A stretch of 64,000 bases of DNA, taken from the NCBI RefSeq assembly GCF_026162425.1, contig NZ_JAOBQJ010000001.1, forward strand, positions 558,001 through 622,000, given 5' to 3'. How positions within the stretch are numbered: the first letter of the stretch is position 1; each line of letters begins with the position of its first letter. The notes below the pieces were generated by a model. That model searched no databases, had not been told where the DNA came from, and worked only from the letters and a program-made list of their open reading frames with translations. Positions 52,973 to 62,371 of the stretch are shown here, piece after piece. This DNA is from Flexivirga meconopsidis (GTDB taxonomy: Bacteria > Actinomycetota > Actinomycetes > Actinomycetales > Dermatophilaceae). Both the position numbers and the translations under genes were made by a program.

Positions 52973-53650
52973 TCAGCGCGCCCGGCGTTGCAGCCGCTCG
53001 GTGTCGATGAGCGTCACCGCCCGCGCCTCGAGCTTGATCCAGCCGCGCGCGGAGAAGTCGGCCAGCGCCTTGTTGACGGTCTCACGGGAGGCGCCGACCA
53101 ATTGGGCAAGCTCCTCCTGGGTGAGGTCGTGGGCGACCAGAGTGCCGTCCTCGGCGGGCTGGCCGAAGCGGTTGGACAGGTCCAGCAGCGCCTTGGCGAC
53201 GCGGCCGGGCACATCGGTGAAGACCAGGTCGCCGAGCGCCTCGTTGGTCCGGCGCAGCCGAGCAGCTAGAGCGGTCAGCATCGTCATCGCCACCTCGGGC
53301 CGGGTGCCGAGGTATTCGGTCATCGAGCCGTGCGCGAGGCCGACCAGCTCGGTGTCGGCGACGGCCGTCGCTGTCGCGGTGCGGGGGCCCGGGTCGAAGA
53401 GGCTGAGCTCGCCGAGCATCTCGCCCTCACCGAGGATCGCCAGCAGGTTTTCCCGGCCGTCGGGGGAGCGGCGGCCCAGCTTCACCTTGCCGGCGGTGAT
53501 GACGTAGAGCGTGTCGCCCTGCTCTCCCTCGTGGAAGAGCTCCTGCCCGCGGGCGATCTTGGTGCGGGTCATCGTCGACAGCAGCGCCTCGGCATCGGCG
53601 TCGTCGAGCGGAGCGAAAAGAGGTGCTTTGCGTACGGCCTCGGTATCCAC
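52973..53650 (-). CDS. crp: cAMP-receptor-type regulator, Crp
   Basis: 225 aa. A cNMP-binding domain (residues 8-125) with GEMLGELSLFDPGPRTATATA as the phosphate-binding cassette (Glu and Arg/Thr conserved), a long dimer helix, and the HTH DLTQEELAQLVGASRETVNKALADFSARGWI. This is the actinobacterial Crp/GlxR orthologue (Rv3676), a global cAMP-dependent regulator recognising TGTGA-N6-TCACA. Start GTG 53650. Order with nth, Nudix and MBL matches mycobacteria. A candidate Crp site is at 63263. Confidence 0.93.
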   Translation of the reverse strand: MDTEAVRKAPLFAPLDDADAEALLSTMTRTKIARGQELFHEGEQGDTLYVITAGKVKLGRRSPDGRENLLAILGEGEMLGELSLFDPGPRTATATAVADTELVGLAHGSMTEYLGTRPEVAMTMLTALAARLRRTNEALGDLVFTDVPGRVAKALLDLSNRFGQPAEDGTLVAHDLTQEELAQLVGASRETVNKALADFSARGWIKLEARAVTLIDTERLQRRAR

Positions 53651-53756
53651 GCTCCGCAGTCTGCCATGAACCGTGTGGAAGCTGTCACACCTGGGACCCG
53701 CGTCATCGCAAGGGAAGTCGGCAGCTTGTCGGTGCCCGCAACTAGGCTCAGCTGTC

Positions 53757-54518
53757 GTGAAGCGTCTCGACGTCTCGGCGGAGTCATCCGTCGCCCGCAC
53801 CCGACGGGCCCGCAAGATGTACCGCGTGCTGCACGAGCAGTACCCCTACGCGCACTGCGAGCTCGACTTCCGCACGCCCCTGGAGCTACTGGTTGCGACG
53901 ATCCTGTCCGCGCAGACCACCGACGTCGGGGTCAACAAGGTCACCCCGACGCTGTTCGCGCGCTACCCGGACGCTGCGTCATACGCCGGTGCCGACCGCG
54001 CCGAGCTGGAGGAGCTGATCCGGCCGACCGGCTTCTTCCGGGCCAAGACGGGCTCGCTGATCAACCTCGGTCAGGCGCTGGTCGACCGATTCGGCGGGCA
54101 GGTGCCGCCCCGGCTGAAGGACATGGTCACGCTGCCCGGTGTCGGACGAAAGACCGCGTTCGTCGTGCTGGGCAATGCGTTCGGCCAGCCGGGCCTGACC
54201 GTCGACACCCACTTCGGTCGGCTGGTGCGTCGCATGGGCTGGACCACCGAGGAGGACCCGGTCAAGGTCGAGGAAGCGATCGGTGCGATGTTCCCGCGCA
54301 AGGATTGGACCATGCTCAGTCACGTGGTGATCTTCCACGGGCGGCGGATGTGCCACGCCAAGCGCCCGGCATGCGGGGTGTGCCCAGTGGCCCGCTGGTG
54401 CCCGTCATACGGCATCGGCGAGACCGACCCGGACAAGGCGCGCAAGCTGCTGAAGTATGAGCTCGCGCCGGGGGCCGAGCGTCCGCCCGGCACCCCCGAG
54501 CCGGCGGCAGTGCTGTGA
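53757..54518 (+). CDS. nth: Endonuclease III
   Basis: 253 aa. Helix-hairpin-helix [13 protein letters not shown] with the catalytic Lys, [14 protein letters not shown] with the catalytic Asp, and a C-terminal [4Fe-4S] motif C-x6-C-x2-C-x5-C in [17 protein letters not shown]. It removes oxidised pyrimidines from DNA by glycosylase/AP-lyase action. GTG 53757 chosen; divergent from crp by 106 bp. Its stop lies within the first copy of a 13-bp direct repeat that flanks a palindromic insertion-like segment. Confidence 0.95.
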   Translation: MKRLDVSAESSVARTRRARKMYRVLHEQYPYAHCELDFRTPLELLVATILSAQTTDVGVNKVTPTLFARYPDAASYAGADRAELEELIRPTGFFRAKTGSLINLGQALVDRFGGQVPPRLKDMVTLPGVGRKTAFVVLGNAFGQPGLTVDTHFGRLVRRMGWTTEEDPVKVEEAIGAMFPRKDWTMLSHVVIFHGRRMCHAKRPACGVCPVARWCPSYGIGETDPDKARKLLKYELAPGAERPPGTPEPAAVL

Positions 54519-54647
54519 GCACCCCACGAAGTTCCTCCCCCGCTGCGCTGCGCCCGCCGAAGTTCTCCGCTCCTTCGTCGCTGCGATACTTCGGCGGGGC
54601 CCGCAGCCTCCGGATACTTCGCGGGGGCCCCGCATGAGCACCCCACG
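54516..54647. repeat. Palindromic insertion-like segment flanked by 13-bp direct repeats
   Basis: TGAGCACCCCACG occurs at 54516-54528 and again at 54635-54647, 119 bp apart. Between them lies a GC-rich segment containing the perfect stem CCCGCCGAAGT (54553-54563) and ACTTCGGCGGG (54588-54598) and a further CCGGATACTTCGCGGGGGCCCC. The left copy covers the nth stop, and the right copy covers codons 1-5 of the Nudix gene. This is the layout of a small palindromic element with target duplication; slippage is an alternative. Confidence 0.7.
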
Positions 54648-55299
54648 GTCCGCCGACCCGCCTCCCGCGCAGATGCCCGACTGGTTGCCCGGTCTTGCGC
54701 AGCGCGCGCACGCGGAGCCGATGCTGCCCGGCCTGCCCGAGGCGTCGGGCCGGCAGTCGGCGGTGTTGATGCTGTTCGGTCCGCGCGAGGGCGGCGGCCA
54801 GGACCTGGTGCTCACCGAGCGGGCGGCGACCCTGCGCAAGCATGCCGGCCAGGTGTCGTTCCCCGGTGGCGGCGTCGACCCGACCGACGCCGACGCGGCC
54901 GCGACCGCGCTGCGCGAGGCGCACGAGGAGATCGGTCTGGACGCCGGCGGCGTCGAGGTGGTCGGTGACCTGCCGGTGCTGCCGCTCAGCGTGACCGGCT
55001 TCCGGGTCACTCCGATCGCCGCCTGGTGGGCGGTGCCCGGTCCGATCGGTGTCGTCGACACCGCGGAGGTGGCGCGGGTTGCCCGGGTGCCGGTCGCCGA
55101 CCTGGTTGACCCGGCCAACCGGTTCACCACCGTGCACCCGAGCCGCTCGTTCGACGCACCCGGCTTCGACGTCGACGGCTTCTACATCTGGGGGTTCACC
55201 GCGATCCTGCTGGACGCCACGTTGCGGCTGGCCGGATTGGAGCGGCCGTGGGACCGGGCGGACCGGCGGCCGGTGCCGCTGCGCTACTTCAGCAGTTGA
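54634..55299 (+). CDS. CoA pyrophosphatase-type Nudix hydrolase (NudL-like)
   Basis: 221 aa. The upstream signature LVLTERAATLRKHAGQVSFPGGG matches the CoA-specific Nudix motif (UPF0035), and the Nudix box continues as GGVDPTDADAAATALREAHEEIGL. It would hydrolyse CoA or acyl-CoA to 4'-phosphopantetheine and ADP. The ATG at 54634 lies in the right copy of a 13-bp repeat; the left copy offers GTGAGCACCCCACG overlapping the nth stop, probably the ancestral start. Mycobacterial Rv3672c has the same position next to nth. Confidence 0.9.
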   Translation: MSTPRSADPPPAQMPDWLPGLAQRAHAEPMLPGLPEASGRQSAVLMLFGPREGGGQDLVLTERAATLRKHAGQVSFPGGGVDPTDADAAATALREAHEEIGLDAGGVEVVGDLPVLPLSVTGFRVTPIAAWWAVPGPIGVVDTAEVARVARVPVADLVDPANRFTTVHPSRSFDAPGFDVDGFYIWGFTAILLDATLRLAGLERPWDRADRRPVPLRYFSS

Positions 55300-55322
55300 C
55301 GGCCCCCGTCATACGCGCGCGA

Positions 55323-55358
55323 ATGAAGGGTCCGGCCGAGATCGGCCGGACCCTTCAT
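55323..55358. terminator. Perfect 17-bp bidirectional terminator
   Basis: Arms 55323-55339 and 55342-55358 are perfectly complementary with a two-base gap. It sits between the converging Nudix and holin-fold genes, 23 bp and 19 bp from their stops. Confidence 0.88.
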
Positions 55359-55377
55359 CGTGGGTATGACGAAACGC

Positions 55378-55779
55378 TCACGCCTTCGGCGGTTTCAGTG
55401 CGGCGACGGTGCGCTGCGCTCCGGCGATCGTGCGCTCGGGCTTGCCCTTGATCTTCTTCAGTGCGCTGATGCCGAGCAGCGCAAGGATGAGCACGATCAC
55501 CAGCAGCACACCCGCGGTGATCAGCATCCCCAGCCACACCGACAAGCCGGCGGCGTGCAGCCCCCACGCGAGCGTGAGCAGCAGGAAGCCGAGCATGTAC
55601 AGCGCCAGCAGGCCGGCAGCGGCCAGCAGACCGGCTCCCTTGCCACCCTTGGAGACATCGGCCTTGATCTCCACCTTGGCCAGGGCGATCTCGTCTTTGA
55701 CGATCGCCTGCAGGTCGGTGGAGGCGTCGGCGACGAGCTGGCCGAGAGTGCGCTCCGTGCCCTTGGTGGTCTGGGCCAT
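55378..55779 (-). CDS. Holin superfamily III (PF07332-like) membrane protein
   Basis: 133 aa. An amphipathic N-terminal helix (LGQLVADASTDLQAIVKDEIALAKVEIKADV) followed by two long hydrophobic helices (about 50-105) and a basic tail KKIKGKPERTIAGAQRTVAALKPPKA. This matches the DUF1469/actinobacterial holin-superfamily-III membrane proteins that sit in core genomes without phage neighbours. The function is unknown. ATG 55779 with GAGGAG upstream. Confidence 0.8.
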   Translation of the reverse strand: MAQTTKGTERTLGQLVADASTDLQAIVKDEIALAKVEIKADVSKGGKGAGLLAAAGLLALYMLGFLLLTLAWGLHAAGLSVWLGMLITAGVLLVIVLILALLGISALKKIKGKPERTIAGAQRTVAALKPPKA

Positions 55780-55912
55780 CGAAAACTCCTCGTGAACGGG
55801 GTCGGCTTCACGTGCTGAACTCATCAGTACCTTAGCGACTTCGCGCGGAAGTCCAGCCACGCAGGCTAGCCCCTGTAGCGGGAAGTTGGCGAGGGCCGCG
55901 CCGCCGAAGGAC

Positions 55913-57211
55913 TCAGCGGGTGCCCGCCGACTCCTCGACCTGGTAGCAATCCGGCACGCCGTCACCGTCGTCGTCGCGCGACTCGAACTCGTGGATCCGG
56001 CGGTAGGTGGCGTTGCGGGAACGCAACACGATCGCGGCGAGAATTGCCGCAAGGAGCGACCCGGTCAACACCCCGAGCTTGACGTGCTCGTCGGTGACCG
56101 ACCCGCTGCCGAAGGCGAGTTCGCCGATCAACAAGGACACGGTGAAGCCGATGCCGGCCAGCAGGCTGAGCCCGAAGACGTCCGCCCACTCCAGGTCGTC
56201 ATCGAGTTGGGCGCGGGTGAACTTCGCGGTCAGGAAGGTCCCACCGAAGACGCCGACCGCCTTGCCGAGCACGAGGCCAAGGACGATGCCGATGGTGACC
56301 GGGTCGGAGACCGCGTCGCTGAAACCGCCGCCGACCACGGTGACTCCCGCGCTGAAAAAGGCGAAGACCGGCACGCAGAAACCCGCCGACAGCGGCCGCA
56401 CCCGATGATCCACGCGGTCACCGATCGACTCCTCCTCGCCGACGCGTGCGGTGACCGGCACGAGCATGCCGAGGATCACGCCGGCGATCGTCGCGTGCAC
56501 ACCCGAGTTGAGCACGCACAGCCAGGCGAGGAACGCCAGCGGCACAAGCAGCCACCAGTGGTTGATCCCGCGCCGCATGAGCACGCCGAACAGCACCAGC
56601 GGTATGACGGCAGCACCGAGCCACAGCACGTTGATCGAGGAGGAGTAGAACAACGCGATGATCGTGATCGCGATCAGGTCGTCGACGACCGCGAGGGTCA
56701 GCAGGAACGACCGCAGCGCCGCCGGCAGGTGGGTCCCGATCACCGCGAGGACGGCGAGCGCGAACGCGATGTCGGTTGCGGTCGGGATCGCCCAGCCCTT
56801 GAGGTTGCCGTCGCCGATCAGTTGGTAGCCGGCAAAGAGTGCGGCCGGCAGCGCGACGCCGCAGATCGCGGCGACGACGGGGACGGCCGCCTTGGCCGGA
56901 TCGCGCAGCTCGCCGTGCGCGAACTCGTGCTTGAGCTCGAGCCCCGCGAGGAAGAAGAAGACGACCAACAGCCCATCCGATGCCCAATGCGCGAAGGTCA
57001 TGTCCAGGTGCAGGAAGGGCAGTCCGACCTTGGTGTCCGCCAGGTCGCCATACCCGTCACGCCAGGGGCTGTTCGCCCAGATCAGGGCGGCGACGGCGGC
57101 GAGCAGCAGCAGCGCACCGCCAACGGTTTCGTGGCGTAGCAGCGACGCGACGCGTTTGGCCTCGGGCCAGTCGCCGCGAGTGAAGATGCGGGGTGCTCCG
57201 GGCAAGGTCAT
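55913..57211 (-). CDS. nhaA: Na+/H+ antiporter NhaA
   Basis: 432 aa, about 12 helices. [41 protein letters not shown] and [19 protein letters not shown] carry the conserved NhaA residues, including the Asp pair (VVDDL). [18 protein letters not shown] is the C-terminal signature. It expels Na+ in exchange for two protons. An unusual tail [20 protein letters not shown] contains a DxDxDG calcium-loop-like motif, which may be a regulatory add-on. ATG 57211 chosen over an upstream in-frame GTG-like extension lacking family similarity. Confidence 0.93.
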   Translation of the reverse strand: MTLPGAPRIFTRGDWPEAKRVASLLRHETVGGALLLLAAVAALIWANSPWRDGYGDLADTKVGLPFLHLDMTFAHWASDGLLVVFFFLAGLELKHEFAHGELRDPAKAAVPVVAAICGVALPAALFAGYQLIGDGNLKGWAIPTATDIAFALAVLAVIGTHLPAALRSFLLTLAVVDDLIAITIIALFYSSSINVLWLGAAVIPLVLFGVLMRRGINHWWLLVPLAFLAWLCVLNSGVHATIAGVILGMLVPVTARVGEEESIGDRVDHRVRPLSAGFCVPVFAFFSAGVTVVGGGFSDAVSDPVTIGIVLGLVLGKAVGVFGGTFLTAKFTRAQLDDDLEWADVFGLSLLAGIGFTVSLLIGELAFGSGSVTDEHVKLGVLTGSLLAAILAAIVLRSRNATYRRIHEFESRDDDGDGVPDCYQVEESAGTR

Positions 57212-57378
57212 GAGATCGGCCCTTTCGGGGTCGAGAAGCGGTCGCGGATCGTTCGACGCCGACCAGGCTTCCCGGCACACCAATTGCACTCGAGTCTACC
57301 GGCTTCTTGTCGCGATCTTTACGCCGTCCACGAGCCGGGCAGGCCGGTGACCGAGCGCTCGCGGATTTCGCGGGCTCG

Positions 57379-57500
57379 CGAGTGACGTCTCCTGCTGCTG
57401 ACTGACGTCATACGCAACCAGTGACGTCCGTGCACGGACGTCACTCATTGCGTATGCCGACACTCGCGAGCGAACGACGTCACTCGGTATGGCGGCACGA
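57379..57500. repeat. 122-bp palindrome-rich repeat, left copy
   Basis: The copy begins CGAGTGACGTC and ends GGCGGCACGA. Inside is a perfect 26-bp palindrome (57420-57445, half AGTGACGTCCGTG), an outer pair CGAGTGACGTC/GACGTCACTCG (57379-57389, 57476-57486) and a middle pair CATACGCAA/TTGCGTATG. It could fold into nested stems or a cruciform. A near-identical copy of the same length lies at 58522-58643. The rest of the 57212-57559 spacer, before and after the repeat, holds no gene I can recognise. Confidence 0.9.
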
Positions 57501-57559
57501 TCCACAGGGCGGGCAGCCGCTGACGGCGGAGGGCGCGCGTCCGCTGGCACCCTTCGGCG

Positions 57560-58528
57560 ATGGAGGAAGTTTCTGCGCCGTTCGGGCCCGACGAACTGCT
57601 GTGCACCGATGACCTGCAGCGGGCCGGGCGATACGGCTGGCGGATGGCGAGCGGGCCGCGACCGCAACTGCATCGAGTGCGGCGCGGCGCATACGTGCCC
57701 GCGGACCGGTGGGCGCAATTCGGGGCGATGACGAGGCACCGCGCCATGGTGCTGGCGACGTTCCGCGCGATGCGGCCGCCCCTGCCGGTGGCGTCCCACT
57801 ACGCGGCCGCGGCGCTTTGGGGTCTGCCGATCCTCGGGCGCTTTCCGAGCGTGGTCGACGTGACGCGCGACGCCAGCTCCGGAGGAGGCAGTCGACTGGT
57901 CCGCGCCCATCGGGTCCTCGATTCGCCGCCGGCAGTGCAGATCGCCGGGGTTCCCGTGACGACCGCTGCCCGCACGGTGGTCGACCTTGCGAGGTCCGGC
58001 GATCTCGCTGCGGGGCTGATCACCGCGGATGCTGCGTTGCACGCGCGGTTGTGCAGGTTGCCCGATTTGGATGCGCAGTGCGCGGAACTCCTGCCGGGCG
58101 CGCGTGGTCGTCGGCAAGCGGCTCTCGCCATACGGCTTGCTGACGGCAGGGCGGAGTCACCCGGTGAGTCCTTGAGTCGGGCGCGGATCTTCGAGTTCGG
58201 GTTGCCGCAACCGGACCTGCAGGTGCCGCTCGTGGACGCGGCCGGCGTCTTCGGCTTCGGCGACTTCGGGTGGGAGGGCCTGATCGGTGAGTTCGACGGC
58301 CGGGTGAAGTACCTCACCGGTGACGACCTCTGGCGCGAGAAGCAACGCGAAGACCGGGTGCGGCGGACGACCGATGCCGTCGCGCGCTGGGTCTGGTCGG
58401 ATGCCTTCGCCGGGGACGGGCTGGCGCGGATCCTGCGGGACGCCGGGTTGGTGCCGCAGCCTGCCGCCGTATGGCGACGGTGGGATCCCGAGACGCAGCC
58501 GATCCGGCACGCGGCGGCTCCCGAGTGA
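57560..58528 (+). CDS. AbiEi-like antitoxin-domain protein with endonuclease-like C-terminus
   Basis: 322 aa. Residues about 10-50 (DELLCTDDLQRAGRYGWRMASGPRPQLHRVRRGAYVP) form the winged-helix AbiEi_4 pattern of type IV antitoxins. The middle (SHYAAAALWGLPIL, AARTVVDLARSGDLAAGLITADAAL) follows the usual layout of this actinobacterial family. The C-terminus (GESLSRARIFEFGLPQPDLQ, WEGLIGEFDGRVKY) resembles a DUF559/Vsr-like PD-(D/E)xK nuclease fold. No AbiEii toxin lies beside it. The gene is framed by two 122-bp repeats, and its stop codon is inside the right one. Possibly a solitary defence or mobile-element gene; inference. Confidence 0.78.
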   Translation: MEEVSAPFGPDELLCTDDLQRAGRYGWRMASGPRPQLHRVRRGAYVPADRWAQFGAMTRHRAMVLATFRAMRPPLPVASHYAAAALWGLPILGRFPSVVDVTRDASSGGGSRLVRAHRVLDSPPAVQIAGVPVTTAARTVVDLARSGDLAAGLITADAALHARLCRLPDLDAQCAELLPGARGRRQAALAIRLADGRAESPGESLSRARIFEFGLPQPDLQVPLVDAAGVFGFGDFGWEGLIGEFDGRVKYLTGDDLWREKQREDRVRRTTDAVARWVWSDAFAGDGLARILRDAGLVPQPAAVWRRWDPETQPIRHAAAPE

Positions 58529-58643
58529 CGTCTCTTGCCGCTGACTGACGTCCGCTGCAACCAGTGACGTCCGTGCACGGACGTCACTCATTGCGTATGC
58601 CGACACTCGCGAGCGAACGACGTCACTCGGTATGGCGGCGCGA
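58522..58643. repeat. 122-bp palindrome-rich repeat, right copy
   Basis: Same length and order as the left copy at 57379-57500, with the 26-bp palindrome conserved (58563-58588). Differences cluster in the left third, where CCGCTGCAA replaces CATACGCAA and breaks the middle stem. The copy starts inside the last codons of the AbiEi-like gene, so its TGA stop (58526-58528) belongs to the repeat. Distance between copies is 1143 bp. Confidence 0.9.
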
Positions 58644-58650
58644 CAAAAAC

Positions 58651-58719
58651 GAGAGCAGTGCTCTTGTAAACCTCGGTGCTCGGTGCTTCACTGGTCCCAC
58701 CACTGAGAGCACTGCTCTC
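58651..58719 (+). promoter_or_regulatory. Pair of 15-bp operators upstream of the Ddn-family gene
   Basis: GAGAGCA-G-TGCTCTT (58651-58665) and GAGAGCA-C-TGCTCTC (58705-58719) are two copies of one palindromic site, 54 bp apart. The second ends 18 bp before the ATG. This is the usual layout of a TetR-family repressor site; no regulator gene is adjacent, so the protein must be encoded elsewhere. Confidence 0.7.
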
Positions 58720-58737
58720 GAAAATGGAGGAGGGACC

Positions 58738-59187
58738 ATGGCGCAGCAGACCTACCATCGACCGGGCATCGGCACCCGCGTCTTCAACACGGTCGTCGCG
58801 TTCTTGGCGCGGCGCGGCATCAGCGTCGCCGGCGCTCGCGAACTCGTCGTCACCGGGCGCACCAGCGGGCAGCCGCGGCGTACGCCGGTCAATCTGCTCC
58901 GTCTCGACGGGGCGGATTACCTCGTCGCGCCGCGCGGCATCACGCAGTGGGTGCGCAATGTGCGCAAGCAGCCGTCGGTCGGGCTGCGGCTGGGCAAGCA
59001 GGAGGACCGTTATGCCGTGCAGGAGTTGCACGGTGCGGACGCGGTGCCGGTGCTGCGGCTCTACCTGAAGAAGTGGGCGTGGGAGGTCGGCGCGTTCTTC
59101 CCTGAGGGCGTGACGGCGAGGTCGACCGATGCCGAACTGCTCGCGGTGATCCCGGATCACCCGGTCTTCCGGTTGGTCCGCGTATGA
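58738..59187 (+). CDS. Ddn-family deazaflavin (F420)-dependent nitroreductase/quinone reductase
   Basis: 149 aa, split-barrel fold. VVTGRTSGQPRRTPVNLLRLDGADYLVAPRGITQWVRNVRKQPSVGLRLGKQ is the signature of Ddn/FDOR-A proteins (T-G-R-x-S-G and W-x-x-N). They use F420H2 to reduce quinones or nitro-compounds at the membrane. ATG 58738 with GGAGGAGGG upstream. A pair of palindromic operators precedes it. The next gene overlaps by four bases (ATGA). Confidence 0.88.
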   Translation: MAQQTYHRPGIGTRVFNTVVAFLARRGISVAGARELVVTGRTSGQPRRTPVNLLRLDGADYLVAPRGITQWVRNVRKQPSVGLRLGKQEDRYAVQELHGADAVPVLRLYLKKWAWEVGAFFPEGVTARSTDAELLAVIPDHPVFRLVRV

Positions 59188-59529
59188 CGAACGAGATCAA
59201 CCCGAACGACGTCCTCGCCTTCCTGATCGAGATCGTCGCCCTCGCCCTGCTCGGCACCTGGGCGTGGCGGACCGCGCCTGAGCCGGTTATCGCACGGCTC
59301 GGCGCGGTGGTGCTCGTGCTCGCGGTCGCACTGACCCTGTGGGGGCTGTTTGCCGCGCCGAAGGCGACCTTCCAGGTGCCGGCCGCTGCGATCGCGGTCA
59401 AGGTGCTGGTGCTCGGCGGCAGCGTGCTGGCGGCATACCCGATGTGGCCGCTCGTGCTGGTGGTTTTGTTGGGCGGTGGTCGTCGTGGTCAACACAGCGC
59501 TGATCTACGTGGGGCCGTTCGCCCGCTAG
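59184..59529 (+). pseudogene. DUF2568/YrdB-like membrane protein, apparent frameshift near the 3' end
   Basis: About 115 residues with four hydrophobic helices: VLAFLIEIVALALLGTWAWR, ARLGAVVLVLAVALTLWGLF, and VLVLGGSVLAAYPMWPLVLVVLL. In the ATG frame the sequence then turns hydrophilic (GGGRRGQHSADLRGAV) and runs through a hairpin into acs. In the +1 frame, from about 59470, it reads VVVVNTALIYVGPFAR then stop (59527-59529), a typical ending for this family. A one-base insertion near 59465-59480, real or a sequencing error, explains this. It starts inside the stop of the Ddn-type gene, so it was part of that operon. Confidence 0.65.
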
Positions 59530-59550
59530 AACCGGTAGCACTCGTCACGT

Positions 59551-59598
59551 CAAACGGGGACTTGTCACGTGCTCTAGCACGTGACAAGTCCCCGTTTG
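59551..59598. terminator. Large hairpin, ACTTGTCACGTG family, copy 2
   Basis: Perfect 22-bp arms (59551-59572 and 59577-59598) with a TCTA loop. The core GGACTTGTCACGTGC is shared with the hairpin at 50079-50148. It lies between two converging genes and can serve as a bidirectional terminator. ACTCGTC/GACGAGT may extend it as an outer stem. Confidence 0.88.
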
Positions 59599-59664
59599 GT
59601 GGACAAGTCGTCGTTCGCGCGACGAGTGTTGGTGCGAGGAGCGCTGGTATGACGAGCCGGTCGC

Positions 59665-61653
<1,989 letters not shown>

Positions 61654-61753
61654 GGCAATACCTCCTATGTTCGGGCGGTTGGCTTCCTTCCACCCAACCG
61701 CTAAATCAAGTCCGCTGCCAACCGTTGCACGAGATTGCCGCAAAATTGATGGC

Positions 61754-62371
61754 ATGCCGTTGACCGATGACGAGATCGCCGCGCTCCGGCCGGCCGAGCG
61801 CATCGAACTCGTACGACGTCTGAAGACCGGCGGCGTCCTGGAGGCACTGGTCCGGACCGAGTTGCGCCGAGCGCGCCGGCGCCGTGCGATCGCGCTCACC
61901 ATCACCGCGGTCTGCACCGCACTGCTGCTGCCATGGGTCGTCTACCTGGCGTTGACGCTGCCGGACCAATACGTCGCGCACGCATGGGCGCTGACCTGGA
62001 CCGGCTTCGACGCACTGCTGGTCGTGATGCTCGGTCTGACCGCGTTCTTCGCCTGGAAGCGCCGGGTGCTGGTGGTGCTGACCTCGTTCGCGACCGGTGT
62101 GCTTCTGCTGGCCGACGCGTGGTTCGACATCACCACCGCCGACCCGGACGACGTGCGGCTGTCGATCGTGTCCGCGATTGTCGTGGAGATCCCGTTGGCC
62201 TGCTTCTTGATGTTCATCGGGGCGAGCATCGTCTGGCGCATCGCCGGTCTGCTCAACGTGATGACCGGTCAGGGGGACCCCAAGGCCGGCTGGCGCAGCA
62301 CCATCAACTCCGAGATCGTGCATGGCGATCGCGACGTGACCACCGAACCGAAAGAGCTGCTGGACAGATGA
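61754..62371 (+). CDS. Four-helix membrane protein of unknown function
   Basis: 205 aa. A basic amphipathic N-terminus ([34 protein letters not shown]) precedes four hydrophobic helices (about 46-67, 80-100, 107-123, 138-170). No family is recognised by eye. It overlaps the Fic-like gene by four bases (ATGA, 62368-62371), so the two form an operon. Confidence 0.7.
   Translation: MPLTDDEIAALRPAERIELVRRLKTGGVLEALVRTELRRARRRRAIALTITAVCTALLLPWVVYLALTLPDQYVAHAWALTWTGFDALLVVMLGLTAFFAWKRRVLVVLTSFATGVLLLADAWFDITTADPDDVRLSIVSAIVVEIPLACFLMFIGASIVWRIAGLLNVMTGQGDPKAGWRSTINSEIVHGDRDVTTEPKELLDR

Noticed and set aside
55378-55779. Holin-like gene as a sign of a prophage
   Set aside because: No phage structural, lysis or integrase genes are near; this membrane family is common in actinobacterial core genomes.
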